A DNA stretch of 64,000 bases. Source: Streptomyces sp. NBC_01296 (GTDB taxonomy: Bacteria; Actinomycetota; Actinomycetes; Streptomycetales; Streptomycetaceae). Position numbers and translations under genes: made by a program. Positions 29,170 through 36,562 of this stretch are shown in pieces. The notes beneath the pieces were generated by a model. It did not search any database. It was not told where the DNA came from and worked only from the letters and a program-made list of their open reading frames with translations. The stretch covers positions 2,914,001 to 2,978,000 of the forward strand of contig NZ_CP130720.1 in the NCBI RefSeq assembly GCF_035984415.1, given 5' to 3'. How positions within the stretch are numbered: the first letter of the stretch is position 1; every line of letters starts with the position of its first letter.

Positions 29170-30177
29170 GTGGAGCGCAGGTCGATCGGGGCGGGGGCGC
29201 TGGCGGTGGGCGCCGTCGGGCTCGGGTGCATGCCGATGAGCTGGGCGTACGCGCCCTCCCGGCGCCGCGGCGAGGAGTCGCTGGCCACGGTGCACACCGC
29301 GCTGGACCTGGGGGCGAACCTGCTGGACACCGCCGACCTGTACGGGCCGTACACCAATGAGCTCCTGCTGGGGCGGGTGCTGCGGGAGCGGCGGGCGGAG
29401 GCGTTCGTGTCCGCCAAGGTGGGGCTGCGGGCGGGCGAGCAGCACGTGGTGGCGGACGGTCGGCCCGGTTACATGCGGCGGGCCTGCGACGCCTCGCTGC
29501 GGCGGCTGCGGACGGACGTCATAGACCTCTACCAGCTGCACCGGGTCGATCCGGACGTCCCGGTGGAGGAGACCTGGGGGGCGATGGCGGAGCTGGTGGG
29601 CGCCGGGAAGGTGCGGGCGCTCGGGTTCTGCGCGCTGGGCGCGGGGGCCGGACCGGGGGCGGGGCGGCGCGGGGACCGGGCGTACCGGGTGACCTTGGGG
29701 CACCTGGAGCGGGTCCAGCAGGTGTTCCCGGTGAGCGCCGTGCAGGCGGAGCTGTCGGTGTGGTCCCCGGAGGCGGCGCGGCAGCTGCTGCCGTGGTGTG
29801 CGGCGCGCGGGGTGGGATTCCTGGCGGCGATGCCGCTGGGCAGCGGGTTCCTGACCGGGACGCTCAGGCCGGGCGAGGGCTTCGAGTGGGAGGACGTACG
29901 GGCGCGGCATCCCCGGTTCACGGCGGAGTCGATGGCGGCGAACCAGGTGCTGGTGGCGGGGCTGCGGCGGGTGGCCCGGCGGCACGGGGCGCAGGTGACG
30001 GCGGCGCAGGTGGCGCTGGCGTGGGTGCTGGCGCAGGGGCCGCAGGTGGTGCCGGTGCCGGGGGCCGACCGGGCGCACTGGGCGGCGGAGAACGCGGGGG
30101 CGGCGCAGGTCCGGCTGACGGCCGGGGACCTGGCCGAGATCGCGGCCCTGCCGGCGGCGGTGGGAGCCTGGGACTGA
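29170..30177 (+). CDS. Aldo/keto reductase
   Basis: The 335-residue TIM-barrel oxidoreductase uses NADPH to reduce carbonyls. The tetrad is visible as Asp and Tyr in LLDTADLYGPYTNE, Lys in VSAKVG and His in YQLHRVDPDVP. The C-terminal part VALAWVLAQGPQVVPVPG forms the cofactor phosphate site, as in the YakC/AKR13 group. The GTG has GGGAGGGGG about 9 bases upstream. The coding DNA is notably G-rich in wobble positions. Confidence 0.88.
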   Translation: MERRSIGAGALAVGAVGLGCMPMSWAYAPSRRRGEESLATVHTALDLGANLLDTADLYGPYTNELLLGRVLRERRAEAFVSAKVGLRAGEQHVVADGRPGYMRRACDASLRRLRTDVIDLYQLHRVDPDVPVEETWGAMAELVGAGKVRALGFCALGAGAGPGAGRRGDRAYRVTLGHLERVQQVFPVSAVQAELSVWSPEAARQLLPWCAARGVGFLAAMPLGSGFLTGTLRPGEGFEWEDVRARHPRFTAESMAANQVLVAGLRRVARRHGAQVTAAQVALAWVLAQGPQVVPVPGADRAHWAAENAGAAQVRLTAGDLAEIAALPAAVGAWD

Positions 30178-30183
30178 GCGGGG

Positions 30184-30213
30184 CCCGGGCCCGGGTCCGG
30201 GTCCGGGTCCGGG
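30184..30213 (+). repeat. Hexamer tandem repeat (CCCGGG/TCCGGG x5)
   Basis: Two copies of CCCGGG and three of TCCGGG lie head to tail directly after the aldo/keto reductase stop. Short runs like this are prone to slippage. No function is apparent. Confidence 0.7.
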
Positions 30214-30226
30214 GCCGTAGCCGGTT

Positions 30227-30250
30227 CCGGGGCCCTTTGGCCGGCCCCGG
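30227..30250. terminator. Hairpin after aldo/keto reductase
   Basis: CCGGGGCC, eight bases, GGCCCCGG give a strong stem 50 bases after the stop codon. It is probably the transcription terminator of the aldo/keto reductase gene. Confidence 0.5.
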
Positions 30251-30353
30251 CACAACCACTCGATCGGGTGTACGAGTGGTGGAACTTCGGGAACTGCCGC
30301 AGCTGTTGAGACAGGTGAAGGGCACGATCGCAGGACCGGAGGGGAGCAGGACG

Positions 30354-31580
30354 ATGCGATACGGACAGGCGCACGAGTTGTACGAGGGCCCGCGGCCCCG
30401 GACCCGCGGAGTGCTGGCGGCGTTCGCCCTGGCCGGATGCGGGGCTCTGCTGGCGGGGGGCTGCGCACCGGCGGGCGCCCCCGGCAGCGAGGCGGGCACG
30501 TCACCACCCCGCGCGGCACCCACACCGTCGGCGGCCGGCCCCACAGGCTCCCCGTCCGGCTCCTCGGGGGCGGCCCCGCCGCCGGCCAAGGGCTCCGTGA
30601 CGGTGGCGGGCGAGATCGCCAAGGACCTGGAGTCTCCGTGGGGGGTGGCCCCGCTGCCCGACGGGGACCTGCTGGTCGCCTCGCGGGACAAGGGGACGAT
30701 CAGCAGGGTCGCGGTGGCCACGGGCAAGGTGACGCCGATCGGCAAGGTGCCCGGGGTGGCCCCGGGCGGGGAGGGCGGGCTGCTGGGGCTCGCGCTGTCG
30801 CCCTCGTACGCCTCGGACCGCATGGTGTACGCGTACTTCACGACGGAGTCCGACAACCGCATCGCCCGGATGCGCTACGACGAGCAGAGGGACGCCGGTC
30901 AGCAACTGGGCGCGCCGGACACGGTGTTGCGGGGCATCCCCAAGGGCCTGGTCCACAACGGCGGGCGGATCGCCTTCGGCCCGGACAAGATGCTCTACGC
31001 GGGGACGGGCGAGACGGGCGACACCGGGCTCGCGCAGGACAAGAAGTCGCTGGGCGGCAAGATCCTGCGGATGACCCCGGACGGGCAGCCGGTGCACGGG
31101 AATCCGGAGGCCGACTCCATCGTCTATTCCTACGGGCACCGCAATGTGCAGGGGCTGGCCTGGGACAAGGACAAACGGCTGTGGGCGGCCGAGTTCGGCC
31201 AGAACACCTGGGACGAGCTGAATCTGATCGAGCCCGGCGCGAACTACGGCTGGCCGGAGGCCGAGGGGAAGGCGGGCAAGCCCGGCCTGCGTGATCCGGT
31301 GGCCGTGTGGAAGACCGACGAGGCCTCGCCGAGCGGGATCGCCTGGGCGCAGGGCTCGGTGTGGATGGCCGGGCTGAAGGGCGAGCGGCTGTGGCGGATC
31401 CCGCTGGCCGGGGCGAATCCCGTGGCCGAGCCCGAGGCCTTCCTGACGGGGAAGTACGGCCGGCTGCGCACGGTGATCGCCCTCGGCGGGGACAGATTGC
31501 TGCTGGTCACGAGCGAGACGGACGGGCGCGGATCGCCGGAGGCGGGCGACGACAGGATCCTGACACTGACGGTGCGGTAA
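30354..31580 (+). CDS. PQQ-dependent sugar dehydrogenase (soluble GDH-like lipoprotein)
   Basis: The 408-residue protein has a signal peptide ending in LLAGGCAP, a likely lipobox with acylated Cys near residue 38, then a Ser/Pro/Gly/Ala-rich spacer and a six-bladed beta-propeller of the glucose/sorbosone dehydrogenase family. Signatures are LESPWGVAPLPDGDLLV, GGEGGLLGLALSP, HNGGRIAFGPD, YSYGHRNVQGLAWD and NYGWPEAEG, which include PQQ- and calcium-contact residues. It should oxidise aldose sugars outside the membrane; the true substrate and cofactor are unproven for actinomycete members. GGAGGGG lies about 9 bases before the ATG. Confidence 0.88.
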   Translation: MRYGQAHELYEGPRPRTRGVLAAFALAGCGALLAGGCAPAGAPGSEAGTSPPRAAPTPSAAGPTGSPSGSSGAAPPPAKGSVTVAGEIAKDLESPWGVAPLPDGDLLVASRDKGTISRVAVATGKVTPIGKVPGVAPGGEGGLLGLALSPSYASDRMVYAYFTTESDNRIARMRYDEQRDAGQQLGAPDTVLRGIPKGLVHNGGRIAFGPDKMLYAGTGETGDTGLAQDKKSLGGKILRMTPDGQPVHGNPEADSIVYSYGHRNVQGLAWDKDKRLWAAEFGQNTWDELNLIEPGANYGWPEAEGKAGKPGLRDPVAVWKTDEASPSGIAWAQGSVWMAGLKGERLWRIPLAGANPVAEPEAFLTGKYGRLRTVIALGGDRLLLVTSETDGRGSPEAGDDRILTLTVR

Positions 31581-31613
31581 CCGACGGGTCCCCGGTGGGG
31601 GGCGAAAGGCACG

Positions 31614-31799
31614 GTGGGCGCGGTGTTCAACATGATCGAGGAGCTGTTCAACCCGGGACGCAAGCACACGGACGAGGAGAAGAAGCGGCTGGAGCTGTCC
31701 CGGACCGACGTGAACGACGGCGATCCGGGACGCGGTCCGATAGACCTCGACTCCGGCAAGGTGCTCATACGCCCGGCCGAGCAGCCCCCGCAGGAGTGA
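31614..31799 (+). CDS. Small conserved protein, DUF6191-like
   Basis: The 61-residue acidic/basic protein reads FNMIEELFNPGRKHTDEEKK at its start and ends with DLDSGKVLIRP. I recall it as a widespread actinomycete protein of unknown function (DUF6191). The GTG at 31614 has AAAGG upstream; another in-frame GTG three codons later gives the more usual MFNMIEELF start. Its last 35 bases overlap the convergent LuxR gene. Confidence 0.7.
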   Translation: MGAVFNMIEELFNPGRKHTDEEKKRLELSRTDVNDGDPGRGPIDLDSGKVLIRPAEQPPQE

Positions 31800-34700
31800 G
31801 GGGCGCGAACAGCCGCAGCCGGTGGGCGAGGGCCGCTGCTTCACCGCGGCCGGCGACGCCCAGCTTGGCCAGGATGTTCGAGACGTGCACGCTGGCCGTC
31901 TTCGGGGAGATGAAGAGCTCCTCGGCGATCTGGCGGTTGCTGTTGCCCGCCGCGACCAGGCGCAGTACGTCGCGCTCGCGGCTGGTCAGGCCCAGGGCCT
32001 CGACGGGGTCGGTGTCCGGTGCGGGCAGGGCCGGGGGTGTGTCGGCCTCGGTGAGCGGGAGCCGGGCGCGCTGGGCGAGCAGGGCCAGGTCCTCGCGGAG
32101 CCTGCGGGAGCCGAGCCGGTCCGCGGTGGCATAGGCCTCGCGCAGCAGGACGGCGGCGCTCTCGCGGCAGCCGCCGGAGGCCAGCAGGGCCTCGGCGAGC
32201 CGGTGGCGGGCGCGGGCCAGCAGGTACGGGCGCTCCAGCGGGCGGACGGCCTGCTCGACGGCAGCCCAGTCGGCGGCGGTGTCCCGGTCCTCGGCCCGCA
32301 GCAGCTCGGCGCGGAAGAACTCGGCGTGGGCGGTCCACACGGGCACCGGGGTGGCCAGGGCGCCGGCGGCGCCGCGGAGCACCGCGAGGGCGGCTTCGCG
32401 GCCGGCGTCGGCGACGGGGAGCCCCCGGGCGTCCGCTTCGGCGGAGGCGGCGGCGAGCAGCAGCGGCCAGGCATAGCGGTGGTGGCCGAGCGGGAAGCCG
32501 TAGGCGACGGCATCCGCGATCTCCCCGCGGACGTCGGCTATCCGGCCCTCTCCCGCGGCCACGCCGACCGCGAGGCGGTAGAGCGGCAGGCGGTGCTGGG
32601 GCTGGCTGTCGTGGGTGCCGAAGTGGGTGTGGGCGGCGGCGAGCCGGCCGGTCGCCTCGGTCATTTCGCCGCGCGCCAGGGCCAGGTAGGACAGCCGTGC
32701 GGAGGCGGAGCCGCGCGGGGCCGCGCTCTGGCCGACGCTCAGGGCGCGCCGGGCGGCTTCGGCCGCCTCGTCCCAGCGGCCGAGGTTGTACAGGCTCTCC
32801 GCCATGTTCCCGCTGAGCCAGGCCTCGGTGTCCAGCATCCGCGACGGTTCGACGAGTTCGACCCCCTGTTCGGCCACTTCCACGGCTTCGCGGGACCGGC
32901 CCATGCTTTCCAGCTGCGAGGTGAGGTTGATATGTGCACGTCCCGCCACCATGACGAGCCCGAGTTCGGCGGCCCGCTCCCGGACCGCGTGCATCTCGGC
33001 GAGGCCGCGCTCGGGTTCGCCCGAGTCGGTGAGCAGGCAGCCCACGGTGATACGGGCGTTCAGCTCGATCTCCTCGGCCCCGACCATCCGTGCGTAGGCG
33101 GCGGCGCGTTCCGCGGCCTCGAGGTTGCCCGGGCCGGGGCTGTGGAGCATGCCCCAGCCCGCGGCCCTGACCAGGACCTCGGCGTGCACCTGGGACGGGG
33201 GCAGCCCCTTGACGAGCTCTTGGGCCTTGGCGAGTTCGTCCCAGCCGTCACCGCGGCCCAGGCCGGCGACGAGCCGGGAGCGCTCGGTCCAGAACCAGGC
33301 GGCCCGCAGCGGGTCCTGGTCCTCCTCCAGCAGCCGCAGCGCCGTCTTGGTGATCTTCAGGGCGCGTTCGCGCTCGCCGCCGAAGCGGGCGGCGACGGTC
33401 GCCTCGGCCAGCAGGTCGAGCCGCTGCAGCGGGGTGGTGGCCGGGTCGCAGCCGCACGGCGGGTACACATCGGTGTAGTCCACCGGGCGCAGCGCCTCGC
33501 GGACCTCCTCCGGCGCGCTCTCCCACAGGTCCAACGCCCGCTCCAGCAGCCGCAGCTGTTCGGAGTAGGCGTGCCGGCGGCGGGCGGCGACCGAGGCGGC
33601 CAGGACGGCGGGCAGCGCCTTGGCGGCGTCGTTGGCGCAGTACCAGTAGCTGGCCAGCCGGATGACCCGCTCCTCGGCGCGGATCAGCGAGCCGTCGGCC
33701 TCCATGGCCTCGGCGTAGCGGCGGTTGACGCGGGCGCGCTCGCCGGGCAGCAGGTCGTCGCTGACGGCCTCGCGGACCAGCGAGTGGCGGAAGCGGTAGC
33801 CGTCCCCGTCGGTGGTGGCGAGGAGGATGTTGGCGCCGACGGCGGCCCGCAGGGCCTCGATCAGCTCGTCCTCCGTCAGCCCGGCGACGGCCCGCAGGAG
33901 CGGGTACTCCACGGTGGAGCCGCCCTCGGCGACGATGCGCACCACGCGCTGTGCGGCTTCCGGCAGCACCTCGACGCGGACGAGCAGCAGGTCGCGCAGG
34001 GACTCGGTCAGTCCGGCGCGGCAGCCGCTCTCCCGGCAGGCGACGAGTTCCTCGACGAAGAAGGCGTTGCCGTCGGAGCGGTCGAAGACGGAGTCCACGA
34101 AGGCTTCGTCGGGCTGCGCGGCGAGGATGCCGGCGAGCTGGCGGCGCACCTCGGCCCGGTTGAAGCGGGGCAGTTCGATGCGCTGGACGGTGCGGAGCCG
34201 GTCCAGTTCTGCCAGCAGCGGCCGCAGCGGGTGGCGGCGGTGGACGTCGTCGGCCCGGTAGGTCGCGACGACGACGAGCCGGCCACTGGCGAGGGTGCGG
34301 AAGAGGTAGGAGAGCAGGTGCCGGGTGGAGGTGTCCGCCCAGTGCAGGTCCTCGAGGACGAGGACGACGGTGCGGTCGGCGGCGAGCCTCTCCAGCATCC
34401 GGGCCGTCAGCTCGAAGAGCCGGGCGGTGCTCTCCTCGTCGTGCGGGCCGCGGGGGGTGTCGCCGAGTTCGGGGAGGATCCGGGCGAGTTCGTCCTCCTG
34501 GCCGGCGGCCGCGGCCGCCAACTCCCCCGGGAGCTGGCGGTGCAGGGTGCGCAGAGCCGTCGAGAACGGGGCGAAGGGAAGTCCCTCCGCCCCGATCTCC
34601 ACACAGCCTCCGACGGCCACGACCGCACCGCGGCGGGCCGCTTCGCAGAGGAACTCCTCGGTGAGGCGGGTCTTTCCGACCCCGGCCTCGCCCCCGATGA

Positions 34701-34869
34701 GCATCGCCTGCGGCTCCTGGCCCGCGGCGCGGGCCAATGCGTCGGTGAGTACGGCCAGTTCGTCGGCTCGGCCGACGAACACCGGGCTGACAGATCTGGT
34801 CTCCACGTCGCCGAGCATCGCACAGGATCCCGGGCCGACGGCACTCGTTATCGGTGCGCTTCTCATCAC
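31765..34869 (-). CDS. LuxR family regulator with N-terminal ATPase (LAL type)
   Basis: The protein, up to 1034 residues, begins with an AAA/STAND ATPase domain: Walker A GGEAGVGKTRL near residue 59 and Walker B VVLVLEDLHWAD near 165. A long helical TPR-like sensor region follows, and the C-terminus is a LuxR helix-turn-helix (TSRERDVLRLVAAGNSNRQ to VHVSNILAKLGV, about 955-1010). This is the LAL architecture used by large Streptomyces activators of secondary metabolism or sugar use. The start is uncertain: ATGs at 34869 and 34818 both lack a good SD. The 3' end overlaps the small DUF6191-like gene by 35 bases. Confidence 0.9.
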   Translation of the reverse strand: MMRSAPITSAVGPGSCAMLGDVETRSVSPVFVGRADELAVLTDALARAAGQEPQAMLIGGEAGVGKTRLTEEFLCEAARRGAVVAVGGCVEIGAEGLPFAPFSTALRTLHRQLPGELAAAAAGQEDELARILPELGDTPRGPHDEESTARLFELTARMLERLAADRTVVLVLEDLHWADTSTRHLLSYLFRTLASGRLVVVATYRADDVHRRHPLRPLLAELDRLRTVQRIELPRFNRAEVRRQLAGILAAQPDEAFVDSVFDRSDGNAFFVEELVACRESGCRAGLTESLRDLLLVRVEVLPEAAQRVVRIVAEGGSTVEYPLLRAVAGLTEDELIEALRAAVGANILLATTDGDGYRFRHSLVREAVSDDLLPGERARVNRRYAEAMEADGSLIRAEERVIRLASYWYCANDAAKALPAVLAASVAARRRHAYSEQLRLLERALDLWESAPEEVREALRPVDYTDVYPPCGCDPATTPLQRLDLLAEATVAARFGGERERALKITKTALRLLEEDQDPLRAAWFWTERSRLVAGLGRGDGWDELAKAQELVKGLPPSQVHAEVLVRAAGWGMLHSPGPGNLEAAERAAAYARMVGAEEIELNARITVGCLLTDSGEPERGLAEMHAVRERAAELGLVMVAGRAHINLTSQLESMGRSREAVEVAEQGVELVEPSRMLDTEAWLSGNMAESLYNLGRWDEAAEAARRALSVGQSAAPRGSASARLSYLALARGEMTEATGRLAAAHTHFGTHDSQPQHRLPLYRLAVGVAAGEGRIADVRGEIADAVAYGFPLGHHRYAWPLLLAAASAEADARGLPVADAGREAALAVLRGAAGALATPVPVWTAHAEFFRAELLRAEDRDTAADWAAVEQAVRPLERPYLLARARHRLAEALLASGGCRESAAVLLREAYATADRLGSRRLREDLALLAQRARLPLTEADTPPALPAPDTDPVEALGLTSRERDVLRLVAAGNSNRQIAEELFISPKTASVHVSNILAKLGVAGRGEAAALAHRLRLFAPLTPAGAARPGV

Positions 34870-34898
34870 GTGCCGGTTCCCGCGTTTCGCGGCGCCGG

Positions 34899-35066
34899 CT
34901 ACGCGGCGCGCGTGAAGCGGTTACGGATTGCGCTCACCGGCCCTTCGGGTTCCTGGCTGCGAGAGGAGGCGCGGCGCGCCTTCTTGGCCTCCTGGACCCG
35001 GCGGTACGCGTCTGCCTCGCGGATGAGGTCGGCGCGGCGGGCGGTGGCGATCTCGTACTCGAACAT
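34899..35066 (-). CDS. Small basic protein of 55 residues (unknown function)
   Basis: This short frame starts MFEYEIATARRADLIREA and ends IRNRFTRAA. The N-terminal half is a charged amphipathic helix rich in Arg, Glu and Ala with RRVQEAKKARRA. AGGGAG lies 6 bases before the ATG, codon use is typical of the genome, and the stop is followed after 29 bases by the LAL regulator start. The strong SD and the coding-like composition support a real gene; similar 50-60 residue proteins occur in many Streptomyces. Function unknown. Confidence 0.7.
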   Translation of the reverse strand: MFEYEIATARRADLIREADAYRRVQEAKKARRASSRSQEPEGPVSAIRNRFTRAA

Positions 35067-35173
35067 CTCGTACTCCCTGGTCTGCGTTTCTCGGCACCTC
35101 GTTCGGTGTGATCCAAGATTCGCGCCCCAGGGGGTGCCGGCACATCGGGCGCCTGCCGCATCTGTACGGGGCG

Positions 35174-35203
35174 GGGGTCCTTAGGCAGCGGCCGAAGGAC
35201 CCC
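35174..35203 (-). terminator. Hairpin after the membrane protein gene
   Basis: GGGGTCCTT, 12 bases, AAGGACCCC form a perfect 9-base-pair stem 54 bases beyond the stop of the 35257-35865 gene. Confidence 0.6.
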
Positions 35204-35256
35204 GGGGCGGACCGGGAGTGCCTAGGAGGGGTTCCTAGGAAGGCGGAAGGGAGGTC

Positions 35257-35865
35257 CTAGGCGGCCTTCGGGAGGGGAGCCAGGATGTCGAAGTACATGA
35301 GGCCGAAGAGCAGGACGCCCAGGGCGCCGAGCGCGACGGCGGCCCAGGAGACGGCGCGGACCCAGGTCGGGAGGGTGCGGCCGGGGGCGCCGAAGGCGGG
35401 GCGGGCCAGCACGAAGACGGCGAGGAGCAGGGCGAGGGTGGACAGGACGCCGTTGACGAGGGCGGTCATGTGCCAGGCGTCGCCGTACAGGGCCTGGATC
35501 TTCGCCTCTGTGGTGGCGGCGTTGACCGACTCGATCTGGCCCACGAGGGTCTGGCGCTCGGCTATGACGCGCGAGACCCAGCTGCCGCTGAGGGCGACGA
35601 GCCCGAGCCCGGCCGCGACGACGGCGGAGGCCGCGGCGCCGACGCCGTCGGACACCTTCTCGGTGTCGTCGAGCTCGTCGTCGAGGGCGTCCTCGAGCTC
35701 CTCGTCGGAGAGGGCGGGCTCGGTGGCCTCGGCGCTCTCCCCGGCGGGGGCGTCCTTGACGTCGGCCTTGACGTCGGCCTTGGCGTCGGCCTTGGCCTCG
35801 GCGGCCTGGGGCTCGGCGGTGTCCGCCTCGGGAGCGGTCGGGTCGGCGGTCTTCGTGGTGTCCAT
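35257..35865 (-). CDS. Membrane protein with acidic low-complexity N-terminus
   Basis: The 202-residue product has an N-terminal 65-residue region made of Ala, Asp, Glu and Lys, including repeated KADAKADVKADVK and EDALDDELDD, then three hydrophobic segments (about 75-95, 130-155 and 170-195). No enzyme motif is seen. The repeated KAD units come from a 12-base tandem repeat in the DNA and may vary in number. It is probably a single-gene unit ending at the hairpin downstream. Function unknown. Confidence 0.75.
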   Translation of the reverse strand: MDTTKTADPTAPEADTAEPQAAEAKADAKADVKADVKDAPAGESAEATEPALSDEELEDALDDELDDTEKVSDGVGAAASAVVAAGLGLVALSGSWVSRVIAERQTLVGQIESVNAATTEAKIQALYGDAWHMTALVNGVLSTLALLLAVFVLARPAFGAPGRTLPTWVRAVSWAAVALGALGVLLFGLMYFDILAPLPKAA

Positions 35866-35968
35866 GCGGGGCACCGTAGGCGGCTTGTCTGAGAGGTTTC
35901 TGAGAATGCGCCGGAGCCGTCCGGCCGGGCCGGCCGCGGGCCCCGGACCAGGGCCGCGGCGGGTGGTG

Positions 35969-36523
35969 TCAGGCAGTGGGAGCCGGCGGCCACTCGTGGG
36001 CGAGGACGGCCCAGATCTCGGTGTTCTGGCGGACGCCGCGGTAGGGGTAGGCCTCGCGCAGGACGCCCTCGCGGGTCATCCCGAGGCGCTCCGCGACGGC
36101 GAGGCTCTTCTTGTTGGCGGAGGAGGCGTGCCACTCGGCGCGGTGCATGCCCCGCTCGTGGAAGGCCCAGTCGATCAGGACGCGGCAGGCCGTGGACACC
36201 AGGCCCCGGCCGGCGGCCGCCGGCTCCAGCCAGCAGCCGACCTCGCAGTTGCCCGACTCGGCGTCGAAGGTCCGGAAGAGGACCCCGCCGACCAGGGTGC
36301 CGCCGACGCGGATGCCGTAGATCCGCCCGCCGTCGGCGGCCGTCTTCTGTGCGTACGAGGAGAGGAAACCGCGCGCCGAGTCGAGGTCGGTGACGAAGTC
36401 GGCCAGGACGATGTGCTCGCCGATGAACTCCCGGCCGCGGTCCATGTGTGCCAGGAACTCCTCGGCGTGCCAGACCTCCAGCGGAAACAGCTGTGCGTCG
36501 TCGGCGAGGTCTATCGAGAACAT
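35969..36523 (-). CDS. GNAT acetyltransferase, RimJ/RimL-like
   Basis: The 184-residue protein has the N-acetyltransferase fold with EVGCWLEPAAAGRGLVSTAC (acetyl-CoA loop) and the C-terminal signature NKKSLAVAERLGMTREGVLREA seen in ribosomal-protein N-acetyltransferases (named by its ends NKKSLA and GVLREA). By family it acetylates an alpha-amino group of a protein or small molecule. It stands alone between a membrane-protein gene and an MMPL transporter. Confidence 0.85.
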   Translation of the reverse strand: MFSIDLADDAQLFPLEVWHAEEFLAHMDRGREFIGEHIVLADFVTDLDSARGFLSSYAQKTAADGGRIYGIRVGGTLVGGVLFRTFDAESGNCEVGCWLEPAAAGRGLVSTACRVLIDWAFHERGMHRAEWHASSANKKSLAVAERLGMTREGVLREAYPYRGVRQNTEIWAVLAHEWPPAPTA

Positions 36524-36562
36524 GCGGCTTCTTCCTTGGGTCTCATACGGCGGGTCGCCGGA

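Noticed and set aside
24978..29360. 1460-residue plus-strand open frame
   Set aside because: It runs opposite the diguanylate cyclase and hydroxyacid dehydrogenase, which have clear motifs; the translation has none.
30184..30250. Possible CRISPR or mobile-element signal from the short repeats
   Set aside because: Hexamer runs without spacers; no transposase, integrase, att site or direct-repeat array was found in the window.
30181..30353. Possible antibiotic or secondary-metabolite cluster around the sugar dehydrogenase and LAL regulator
   Set aside because: No biosynthetic core enzymes are present; neighbours are unrelated single genes.
31822..35184. 1120-residue plus-strand open frame opposite the LAL regulator
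   Set aside because: Gly/Val/Gln-rich shadow with no start context; the minus strand has Walker and LuxR motifs.
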